Assembly: GCA_039707465.1 (NCBI GenBank) | Contig: CM077647.1 | Location: 46,588,110-46,652,109, forward strand | DNA length: 64,000 nt | Direction: 5' to 3' | From: Rhabdophis nuchalis | Taxonomy: Eukaryota > Chordata > Lepidosauria > Squamata > Natricidae | Part shown: positions 11,901 to 23,600 of the stretch, piece by piece | Layout: each line of letters begins with the position of its first letter | How positions within the stretch are numbered: position 1 is the stretch's first letter | Translations under genes and position numbers: made by a program | Notes under the pieces: generated by a model | Seen by the model: the letters and a program-made list of their open reading frames with translations, nothing else | Told to the model about the DNA's origin: nothing | Databases searched by the model: none

Positions 11901-12700
11901 GGTTGGTAAATTTTATATGTATTTATTTATTTTGTTACATTTAGTGTCATGAGGCTACTCTAGCCTGCTTACAACAATAAAAAGGAAAAATGAAAGGAGT
12001 GTAAACAGAAGTAAAATAATAGAACAATAAACATTGAAAAAGTAACACAATTAGAATACATCGATATGATAACCAAAAAGATGGGTGGGTGACAGCAAAG
12101 AACAAGGACAGAAGATGGAGTCTGCCATCTATCTTGCAGCTACCTCTGATGTGGAATTCCATTTGGTTGTCAGGAAACTGGCAGACACAGGTCTTCAGAC
12201 TCTTGCAGAAGTATAGGAGGGTAGGGGCAGACCTTACTTTACAAGGTGAGGTGTTGTAAAGGGCAGGCGCAGCATCAGAGAAGGCTCTTCTTCTGGAACT
12301 TGGTAGTTGGAGTTCTTTGACTGATGGGTCCTTTCTGTTGGCATGAGTAGGATGGGCTTGTCCTGGCAAGACGAGGTGGTTCATTAGGTAGCCTGGACCT
12401 ATGCCATTAAGGGCTTTAAAGTCAACACCTTAAACTATACTCAGAAGTAGACCCATAGCCAGTAAAGTTTGTGAAACAGAGATATATTATGGCCATCCTA
12501 GGGGTTCCAAAGACTGCTTTCATTGCTGCACTTTGCACAAGCTGAAGCTTCTGAATGAACTTCAAGGGTAGTGCCATGTGGAGTGCATTGCAATAATCCA
12601 GGTGAGAAATAAATAGGGCTTGAGTGCAGGAAGCCATGATCCAGGAATGGTTGAGACTTGTGCACAAACCAGAGCTGTGTATAAGATCTCCTGGTCATGA
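11901..12700 (-). mobile_element. Decayed L2-type LINE 3' region
   Basis: Minus-strand fragments resemble the L2 C-terminus: SHLDYCNALHMALPLKFIQK (compare SHLDYCNALYMGLPLRCTRR at 51739-51798), QLVQSAAMKAVFGTPR, and later RRRAFSDAAPALYNTSP. Several frame breaks show it is much older than the copies at 48.6 kb and 62 kb. Confidence 0.75.
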
Positions 12701-14785
12701 CTGCTATCTGCACGTTGAGCAACATATGTGAGTTCAGGAAAACCACTAAGTTGCAAATTGGATCTTCATGGGATAGTGCAACCCTGTCTAACTAGAGATG
12801 ACAAACACTCAAATCCTGAGGCTCAATGCACCCAGTCTTGCCAGGATTCAGTCTCTGTAGTCCCTTGTTCAGATCCCTACAGCCTCCGGCATCACTCGGA
12901 TTGCCATAGGTAGAGCTGATAATATTTCAACCCATGGAGATGAGTTACTTCAGTATTTCAGTTGTTAATCCCCAACTCTATAATGCATTATCAGTTGCTG
13001 TTAATTAAATCTAGATAGACAACTGTCAAAGACAGAGAGGTTTTTTGGGGTTTCCATATTTATATTATACAAGATGAAGAGGGAAAAATATTTTCCTAGT
13101 TCATATGTCATTTTTTCTATTGAAGTTTGCTATTTGAGCCCAATATCTTTTAAACATAATCTTTGTTTTTAGATATAACTTCTAGATATTTTCTTGTTCT
13201 TCCTGCCCAGTGTAAGCAATTTGCTTGCTATGCTATGCACAAATTTCAGAAAAATAGCAAACCTGTTATGCATGAATATATCTTCAAAAAAACTGTATCA
13301 TTATCAGTCCAACCAGATGCATATTTACAATGAAGAAAACCCCTTGCATTTAATGCAGGCACTGGTATGCAGCCTACAGTTATATTTCAACACAATAAAG
13401 TTTCTTCAGTTTTTCTTCAAACTGAAGAAAAATACACAATAATGGATGCTATTTATGGTATCAATATACTAAAAATTAGTATGGACCAAATCAATGCAAT
13501 CAAAATGCATACACTTTAAAAAAAACAATCAACTAAGGATATTAGCATACATTTCAAACATTGTATCTTTGTTTAATCAGATATTCCTTCAGAAAGGATT
13601 GTTCATTTTTCTTTCCCCAGCTTAAGGTAAACTTCAATGCAACTTTCATCTCATCCAGAATTTGAAATATTATAGTTAGAATTCCTCATAGAATTAACAC
13701 AATCATGTGCTGCTCATATTAGCAGGTGTAATACATTAACAAATGGAAGAATCTCTTTAATTAATCTAGGTAAGTATAATGCTTTTATTTATTTCCAATA
13801 ATTTTTCATCACCAAATTAGGCCTTTCCCAACAAGATCTTTAACCATCATCCAATATTTTTATATATAATACATACACTACAGTAAAACTATTTGAAATA
13901 TGTAAAATGATAAGCAAATTTTTATTATCCCCCCCTTTGTAGAGAGATTAACTTTACAATGAGTGTTATTGCTATTCTTCGTGCACATATTAACATAACA
14001 ATCTCTAGTAATGCTTAGGTTACCTATATGCTTGCACAACAAGATTAGAAATATTTCCATATTGTTTTAAGAATTTCAGCCTCTGACTTAAAAGTATGTT
14101 CTGTAAATATATTACAAAGTTGTAGAAATTAGTTTCAAAAAAGGTATACACAAAATAAACTTCATTTAAAATAGCCATTCCATTTAGAATTATACTTTGA
14201 TATTTCTGACAGATTCAAACTATATTAAGTCTCAAAGTGCTTTGTAACTTGAGACTATAGTAAGCAATTACAGTATGCCTGGAAGACCTGAAATGCAGAT
14301 ACCAAGGAAAAAATCTCATTGTTCCATTTTATTCCACCACTTTTTAAATTTTCTCTTCAATTTTTCAATGATTGGATTAATACAACATGCTTACCTTAAT
14401 TCCAAATCAATTCTTTTTCTGGATACTCATAATACACTGCATTTTTAAATAAATAGCTGAGTTTGTGCAATAAAAAAGTAATTAAGGTTAAAAGCCAAAA
14501 TAAGCAATGACAAACTACTTCCAACATTTATCTAGAAAACTGTAGGGACTGGTCCAAGGAATCATTAGGAGTCAACACTCACTTAAAGGCACCAACCCAT
14601 CCACAAACAGTAACCACGTTTAATTATGTAAATACAACAAAGTGATTTTTAACTTACCTATTATTAACTATGTTATGTCAACTGAATCAACAAAAAGATA
14701 AACAAAGAGTTAAATTTTGTGCTGCTATAAACTAGCATATAGCTATAGCAGATGACAGAATTCTAACTTATCAAGAAACTAAATT
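12701..14785. other. Intergenic with one SINE tail fragment
   Basis: Mostly AT-rich and unassigned. At about 14503-14590 is a plus-strand fragment resembling the body of a tRNA-derived SINE (CAATGACAAACTACTTCC, then a stretch like that at 53600-53690). No gene is seen. Confidence 0.4.
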
Positions 14786-15645
14786 CCGTATAAGACGCAC
14801 TGGAGTATAAGATGCATCCAGGTTTTGAAGAGGCATTTTTTTTTAAGTAGATAGGTATATGGAGGCAGAAATACAGTAGGTAGGGAGGGGGAGAGAGTAG
14901 TTAGGTGGGTAGGGAAATAAAGGGATAGAGAGAGAGAAATAAAGAGAGAGAAATACAGTAGATAGGTAGGGGGAGAGAGAATAGGTAGGTAGGTATATAG
15001 AGGGAGAGAGAGAGAGAGAAATACAGTAGGTAGGTAGGGAGAGAGAGTATAGATAGGTAGATAGGCAGAGGAATATAGAGATAGCGAGAGAGAGAGAGAG
15101 AGAGAGAGAAATACGATAGGTAGGGAGCGAGAGGGGGGGGTAGGTAGGTAGGTAGGTAGGTAGGTAGATGTTTCCAGGTGTATTTATCCATGTGCTGGAG
15201 AAGAAAATCACTGATAACCTGTAGCACCTAAAACTTTGTTTCTTCTGGGACAGCACTTGACCAATATAATTCTCATCAACCACTCTAACTAAACAGCTTT
15301 CCGAAAGGTGGGGAAGTTTTTGCACTCTGCGAACCTCCCCAAAATGGCCATTTTCCACAAAAACAGGCTGTTTTTTGTCATAAAAATGGTGTGCATAGCC
15401 TTATGGAGGCTTATAGAGTGCTCCTGGAGGCTGGGGGGCATAAAACGGGCTGTTTTTTGCTCATTTCTTCCCTCCTCAGCCCCCAGCTCTCTGAAAGCCT
15501 TCATAAGGCTATGCATGGCCATTTTGGTGAAGGCGTGGGGCTTCAGGAGGCAAATTTTGCTGTATTCAGTGTATAAGACCCACCCAGATTTTCAGCTTCT
15601 TTTTAGAAGGAAAAAGGTGCGTCTTATACTCCAAAAAATATGGTA
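14786..15645. mobile_element. TIR element (ATAAGACGCAC type) containing a TAGG minisatellite
   Basis: The left end has CCGTATAAGACGCAC and GAGTATAAGATGCATCC; the right end has GTGCGTCTTATACTCC followed by AAAAAATATGG, forming terminal inverted repeats. A related element lies at 30637-31012. The internal region 15300-15540 matches the interior of that copy (AAACGGGCTGTTTTTTGCTC and similar). The segment 14838-15172 is a TAGG/GAGA minisatellite absent from the other copy. There is no transposase, so it is non-autonomous; the superfamily is not certain. Confidence 0.75.
14838..15172. repeat. TAGG/GAGAGAAATACAG minisatellite
   Basis: Degenerate units combining (TAGG)n, (GA)n and GAAATACAGTAGGTAGG. 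The same unit dominates 66-735. A minus-strand open frame of 171 codons over this block is a repeat artefact. Confidence 0.85.
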
Positions 15646-17483
15646 ATAAGTAGAAAATCATTTCCACAGTGTTGGATCTACTCATGGATGCATCCAATAA
15701 TTCATCAAGCAGAATTCAAGCCCCCTTTTTGTAATATTAAAAATGACTAGAAGTACTACAGCATAATGAGCACATAAGTGGCAGTACTCTTTTTAACAAA
15801 ATGTTAAGTGAAGAAAGATTATCATTTATCTATTGAAATTTCAGATTAGTTTTCCATTTATTTTAGAATATTTTCCATTTAAAAAAAAGCTAATAGAGCC
15901 AAATAAAGAAGGCCTCCATGAATTCCAAATAAACATTTTTTAAGCATTTGGCCGTAACATTGTCAATACAAGCCACAGTTTGACAAACATAACAATATTA
16001 CTTGAAATGGCAGGCAAATTCAGTCTCGGACTACTATGCTACTGTGTAATTTTTAAACACGAAAAAAGTAATTAATGTAACAATCATTGATAAGTTAATG
16101 AACATTCATCTTTTTGATATCACTTGAATTTAATACTGAAAGCAAAACACAGAGTAAATCTTAACATATAAAAAGCATTTATGAAACAATAGCTAGTTTA
16201 GAAACATAGGAATTAATTCAAACTGTTTTGTCACAATATATTTTCATTAATTAATGAGAACTATGAAAAATAGTATACAATATGAATTTTGGAATTCCTA
16301 TGTTTCAAATTAAAAAGCAAGCATTTATATCATGATTCTTCTGCCAATAAGCAGCTTTCATCTTGCCCATGAACAAGAAAAAGAAAACAACTACTTAGAA
16401 ACATGACCAATGTTACACAACACTGATAATGTTGTATAGCAAAAAGCAGATGGGACTACACAGATATGTTTTTAATTTGCTAGGAATGAACTGCCACTCC
16501 TCAAAAAGCCCATATACAGGTTGAAAGAAAAGACAAGTATCATTAAACGCTCAAAATCAAGACAAACCTGTACACAATTACAGAAGGAGTTGCCTGTTCT
16601 GCAATCAGATAACAAGTGGTTGAATCAGCAAAGGCTTCCTTGGATTTCTATAGTCTTTACAGTATCTCATGCTTCGCTCCCATAAAAAAAATCATGAGTC
16701 AGTTTATAGAGATACATGGCTCAGTGCCTAATTTCTATTGGAAATCAATAGCCAAGTTCATACTACATCCAAGGGAATATGTTCAATCGACACCTACAAT
16801 GAAATAGTGTGATTGTAATAAGGCAGCTTTCCCAAATTTGTGTTCAGGCTCACTGGTTCTATATCCGAATTTTTTAAACTTGACAAATTTTAAGATATGT
16901 AGACTTGAACTCTCAGAATTTCCCAGCTAGCATGGCTGAAAGTTCAAATCCATACAAGCTGAGAAACACTTTTCTATGTGTTTGATTATGGGGACTGGAA
17001 ATCCTGGGAACTGAAGACTTAACTATATTTATATAGAACTATAAACATATCTGGACCATACAGCAACATATGTACATGACTATATGTATTATTGATAGAA
17101 TTGACAATAGAGCTCTATGACTCAATTTCTAGGAAAAAAATATTTTTTCTCCAGCCACATAACTTACTTCTTAACATCAGTATTGCATTTCCTCCCCTGA
17201 ATACATTATTCTGCACTCTTTCAGAATTTTGTTCAAATCATGCAGCAATTGTGTTCTTTGGATAAACGTTTACTAACTAAATAGCTTTAAATAAAAATGA
17301 GGTAAAATTGGTGGTGCTTGAAAATCAATGACTCAATTTTTTCAAGTTAAAGGAATACATTTAGGAATTAATTTTCACAAAGATTCCAAATGTTTCTTGG
17401 TGAAAATATTCCTGTTTAATATTCCTGTTTGATATTCCAAGGAGACTGGTTATAGAATATCTTTCTAAATTTGAAAATGAACG
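15646..17483. other. Region downstream of MACC1, possible 3' UTR
   Basis: MACC1 ends at 17484 on the minus strand, so its 3' UTR must lie here. An ATTAAA hexamer on the minus strand (17420-17415) is close to the stop and other AATAAA-type hexamers occur further down; sequence alone cannot choose the cleavage site. A decayed palindromic hAT remnant is at about 16860-16975. Confidence 0.4.
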
Positions 17484-17696
17484 TTATTCTTCATCCAACA
17501 TGGAGAAAGCACTGGCCCGAAGAATCTCCATGCAATTGACCAGGATTAGAGCTCCAGTTATTTCTCGCCATTGTTTGGTCACAGGGTTTTTCATTTTGTC
17601 CAAAGCTAAATGCAGATCTTGCAACATATCTCTGTAACTGTCACCATGGTGAGCACTCCAGGTATAAAGAAAATCATATGCTGGTTTCCACATCAT
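17484..17696 (-). CDS. MACC1: MACC1 last coding exon
   Basis: Encodes the final 70 residues and the stop. It starts after TTTCAG with [18 protein letters not shown] and ends at FSMLDEE-stop. The methionines are internal residues of MACC1, not a start. The conserved [19 protein letters not shown] stretch is the end of the C-terminal death-domain region. Confidence 0.95.
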   Translation of the reverse strand: MMWKPAYDFLYTWSAHHGDSYRDMLQDLHLALDKMKNPVTKQWREITGALILVNCMEILRASAFSMLDEE

Positions 17697-20600
17697 CTGA
17701 AATGTAACAAAATCTTGTTTAGATCGAAAAACAGTTCAGTAGTAAGTGAACAAAACTGTGTACAAACTTGCAGTTAGATGCTGAATTGTTTCTGCCCTCT
17801 GCCTTTATATATACATGGACTTCTGTGCAGAATATCATAAAACATAATCAACTACCTTACTTTTATGCTAAATTCCAGTCAGCTATATAATCAAGCTTTT
17901 TACAACTCCATGAATCATGGATATTAAAGGATCTTAGTGCCGAATATGGTCACCAATCAATGTATGTTAAAATGTTCCTACACAATTCAATTAGAGAAGT
18001 TCTCGAAAATGAGTTCAGGATCTGTTTTCACTTCCTTAGAGACAGAAACATAGCAGCAATTTCATCTTGATACCTACATTTTTAATCTCCTGAGCTATTT
18101 AATGTGCTATTAACTTGGTTATACTTAAAGAGAGCATTTAAATTAATTGTATAGTGCAAATTCTGACATTTCTATGAAATTATTATTTCATTTTCTTTGT
18201 TTAAAACTTATATGAGATTTTAAAAATATTTGCAAATTACCCTGAGAAAACAGTTCTTTGTAGTATATGTAGAACTTTTTATACCTGTACCTGTAATTAA
18301 AATATCTCATTTTTAAAAGTATGGACATCTTCTGCTATATTAGTATCAATATAACATTAAATAGGATATCATTCTGGTTTATGCAAATTTACATATTATG
18401 AGAAGCAGAAAGAATTACCAAAGAAAGCTGTGACTATATTTTTGAACAAGAATAACCCAAAATCCATGAGTGAATGGAACAAAAGATACTAGATTTTTAT
18501 GTATCATCCACTCATCTGGCTTTTAGGAATCTCTAGTTGAGCCACCTATTTTCTGTCCATCTATTAACATATAGGATCAGTAAGGTGGAGAGAGATTTTT
18601 CCGCAGATGGGAGGGCCTGGTTTTGCATGCTGCATGCATCCCACAGATGGGGCTTCAGCCTGATTTTTGGCATGCCATGGCCAAGTCCATGAATCAGGGG
18701 ATGGGGGACCCCTGTTCCAGTACAAATGAAAACCAAGATTTCTTTTCAGGGGTACAGAGTGTAAAAGGAAAGGCAAATATGGGAAAGGGGAGAAACAGGT
18801 AATGCAAAAACTCTTATTTTCTTTATTCCCAATTTAAACACATGAACCCATTCCCAATTCAGGGACATATACTTATAGGAGTATTTCAACATCTATAAGC
18901 ATTTGATAAAGTTAATTAACTATGGAGTTTTGTTTTTACATATTATATTGGCCAAAAATAGCACAGCATAGAAAAACATTTTTAAACACAGTCCAATTGT
19001 AGTGGTTTAACTACCTTAATAATCCTATTGGAAAATTCTAAAACATAGGCAAGAACATAGCTTAAATATGCTACGTGCTATACTTAGCACAATAAGCTAA
19101 ACAAGTGAGAGAATATATTCAGATATAGGCCGACCTTCAAATACCATGACCCCACCCTAAAAAGAGCTTTGAGCATCAAAGTAACATTTTAATTTGGACC
19201 CAGAAATATAGGGATAACCAGTAAAAATAATACAGCAAACCCAAACTTGGAGCTAGAAGAGACAGCATCCTACATAGAGAATCCCGTCAGCATCCCTAAT
19301 TCTAGTGACTAAAACCAGCAAATGTAGTCTGCATTGATTGTAATTTCAAAACAAAAAGAGGCTAAATCAAAACACAATGTGGCAGGGATGCAGTGTGTGC
19401 ACCCCACTGGACGTTGTGAATCATGCACAATTCCTGGCACTTGTTATAGCATAGATAACCATGATTAAGTTATCTTGTATTTTTGCTGATCCTTTATATT
19501 TTTATGATTTTATGGTTCTTCGATGCATTACAGTTTTTACTGCCTTTTAAAATTGTTATTATTTTAGATAAACATAATTAAAAGTATAACAAATACAAAA
19601 TAAAAATTCTTCATACATAATATTACACTAAGGGCAGCTCTAGCTATTTGACAGAATAATGGTTTATTGGTAACTGTAATGACCAAAGTTATGAAATTAT
19701 TATCAGTGAAAAGTGGGTAGAATGTACACATAACAACTTTATGCACTTAAAATTAAACCATAATTCTTTTTACATATTGTTTCAAATAACAGAATTATGC
19801 AGATATTATACCTGTATAAACTGACAGTTTACGATTCAGTCCAGTACAAATATATATATATAATATGAAAGGCCAGCCTTACTCTGGATCCAAGCAAACC
19901 AGGAATTGAAAACTATTTTTATTTATTTGTGCTTATTACAATTTAAAGTATATCTGTCACTGATGCTTTACTTTCCATCATAGAGCAAATGATTGGATTC
20001 AATATTTACATGCCCCCTCAACTGTATGATTTTATAAAAAGATTTTCCACAGTAAAAGTTTGAATGCTAAGTATTATCTTAAATTTATACTAAAGCTGAA
20101 GAATTTTAAGAATTTCTACAAATATAGAAAACTTTAAAGAGAAGAAATAACACACTATATTCTAAGAATTAAATGAGAAGAAAGCGATTTTACATGAGGA
20201 AAAAAGAAAAATAACTGGGCTATCAAAATTAAAAATAGTCCTATTGTTGAAATTTAACCAGTTACTTAAATCATCAATTTTGTCAGCCACATAGGGCTTG
20301 TATAGGTCAATCCTTTCAATCACAGTAATGAGCAACAGCATTCCAAATCATGTTATCTAAAAAGCATTAAGTCTTTTGTCTGTTTGCAACTTTCAGTTAG
20401 CCTAGGGCTAGGCAATGCATCATAGTGCAACATTTTTTGAATTAAGATACCTCAAATTCATTAAGTTAAAGAATGTGTACAAAATCCAGGACATGTTAGT
20501 CCTGTGCAACTGAAATTTCAAGGATCTTCCTCAGCACTTTTAATCATAAAATTGTGGCCACTGCAGTTTCACCACAATTAACTACATCACATAATCATTA

Positions 20601-23600
20601 TTTCCGGTACTCCTTGCCAGCTTCTCACAAATAGGGTCAATGGGAAAGCCAGCTGGAAATCTGAAGTCAGTCTGGCTCCAACTGCTTTTTTTCCCACTTA
20701 TGGTCTTTGTATCTATCTCCTTTAGAAAGGGAAATATGTTTGAAAGGATGACCAAATTACCTAAGAATTTCTAAAGTTAAAATTCAGGAGTATTTGATAG
20801 CTGTTTAAGATTTTAAAAAAGCACTCTGAAAGAAATGTTATGCTCATTGTATACACAATGTACTCTTTTACCTCTATCAAAAGTGCTGGACAGTTTTTGT
20901 CTCTTTTCAACACTTGTTTTTATTTAAACACAGATACTGTTAATATTGCGACCAAAAATTTACTTTATATCTACTGTTGTAGATACTGTAATAAAGGGAT
21001 CAAGGAAACTTGTGAATTTATCATGGAATGTTGTCTCCTTCTCTCAAGTTTCCTTTACGCTGACAATGTTCAGAGATGGATTGTACCTTTTGTAACAAGA
21101 GAAATATTGTGAGACTTACCTCTGGAGCAACTTCTCCATTTTTGTTATGATGGGGAGTTTCATAAGCATCAATTTGTTGTTTTGTAAGTCGTGCTAATTT
21201 TTCTGCCAACTCTCTCCAGTTCTTCCCAAGTTTAACCGCTGCAGTAAAAATAACTGTATCCTGGGTAATACGGGCTACTAATCCTTGACAGTCTAGCTTC
21301 AAAAGTGCCTGGAAGCACAAATGTGATGGTTATGTTTTAAAATATTTTTAATAACAAATTTTCCCATATTATTTATTAATCTTGGTTTTTTTAAAATAGA
21401 AAACTGGTCTAGAGTTTGAAAACAATTATTGTGAGATTTCAGACAGTAGAAATATAAGGGTTTATCTGTCCCTGTCTCCACTTTCTGGACATATTGGAAA
21501 GCCTCAAACCAAGTGATTTCCAACATTACTACTCAACTAACACAGAAAATAGCACTGTCAGTTACATAGACCTAACTTATGCCTTATGATTCATTAAAAT
21601 ACATTTGTGTGTTAGATTTGGATTATCCACACATGTGCAAGGAGAATTGTGTACCCTATGTACCTTTTCCCCCCTTCAATATAACCCTACAAGGTAGATT
21701 AAGGAGAAAAGAAGACCAAAGAAGTTCTAAGTAATAAAGTGACGCTGGAAATGCTACATTAAGAAAACTAAGATCATGGCATCAGGCACTCTCAATTCCT
21801 GGCAAATAGATGGGGAAGAAATGTAGGTAGTGACAGATTTTATTTTTCTGGGCTCCAAGATCATCACAGATGGGGACTGCAGGCAAGAAATTAAAAGACG
21901 CTTGCTCCTGGGGATGAAAGCTACGGCAAATCTAGACAACATATTAAAAAACTGATATATCACCCTGCCAACAAAAGTGTGTATAGTCAAGGCTATAGTT
22001 TTCCCAGTTGCAATGTATGGCTGTGAGAGGTGGACCATAAGAAAGGCTGAGCACAAAGAATTGAGGCCTTTAAACTATGGTGCAGGAGAAGACTCATGTG
22101 AGTCCCTTCGATGCATGGTAATCAAACCAGTCAGTCTTAGAGGAGATCAATCCTGACTGCTCTTTAGAAGGCCAGATCCTGAAGTTGAAACTCAAATACT
22201 TTGCCCACCTAATGAGAAGGAAGGACTCACTGGAGAAGAGCCTAATGCTGGGAAAGATTGAGGACAAAAGAAGAAGAGGATGACAGAGAATGAGGCGGCT
22301 GGATGGAGTCACCAAAGCAGTGGGTATGAGCTTAAATGGACTTCAGAGGATGGTAGAGGACATGAAGGTCTGGAGAAAAGTTGTCCATGGTGTCGCGATG
22401 GTTTGAACACGACTTCACAGTTAACAACAATGTGGCTAGAGGCTAAGTTCAATCTGAATCTTCCCTTTCCAGTCCAACGTCTTGACCAAATTGACTCAGT
22501 TATTATTGGTTCCTATTGACCTCAGGATTGGGTAAACAGATTGGGGAAGGTATTTTCATAGTTTATTATACTGTTTGCATCTAAATTCCCTGGCCCCTAC
22601 AGAGAATTTGGATAACCATGTTATCCAACAGAGTTGGATACCATGATACTCCATGTCACATCTTGTTTGACAGACGCCATGGATCATGGCTTGTATGTCC
22701 TGACTAACTGTGTTCCACTTATCCATTCCTATGGTTGAGAGAAAAAGTAGGAGCAATTGAATCTTGCCAGCTATGATATGAAACCATTCCCAGTAATGTT
22801 TATTACAAATGTATTCATATTTTAAAATACTGCCATTTTTAAAACAAATATGATTCGGCTTCATTATTCATCTATCTAATTTAAAAGGATGACATATTCT
22901 TAAAGAATAAAAGTTATAAAAGAAGAGATAGAATGTTTTTCTTGTAAGGTATTGCTTATAACTCTAGAGAATTAATGAGACTTCTTTAGGTATCCCTTGA
23001 CAATGAGAAAACCCATGCTTGTTACTTTTAACCTATATAGCTTTTGTAACTTTGCTAACAAGCACTGTGACACAGAAACAAGAAAAAAGGTTTTTTATTT
23101 CTATTGTAAAACTTGGCACTCTTCATTTCTTCTTCCTGGCTTCCTGATTTTTTCCTCTGTCTCTCTTATAGTTATAAAATATTTATTAGGGATATTACAA
23201 ACCCCCAATTTTTCTAAAGATACATTTAATTCTAATATCTATATGAATATGATTATATTAAAATCTGAGAATGGCACAACATATGCAGAGATTTTCCTGA
23301 TTATAATTAAAAAAGGATTTACATAAGAAAACAGAAAAGGACACAATTTTTTTGAAAGAAAGTATCTGGTGAGTTATTATGATGATGGTGAGGATAATGA
23401 TGATTATAGTATTGGTAAATACTTTAATTCATATTTTCCTCGCATAATTCAAAGCAAAACTATCCTATAACATGTGTTATGTTCAGATGAGTCTTTATAA
23501 ACAAAATCCTCCCATTTATGTTCCATAAAATTCAACCAGCACAGAAAATCTATTGGGGCAAAATGAAGTTGTAGTTTGAAACATCTGCGCAACTCCAGAT

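Noticed and set aside
14843..15358. 171-codon minus-strand open frame
   Set aside because: Same minisatellite artefact as at the window start.
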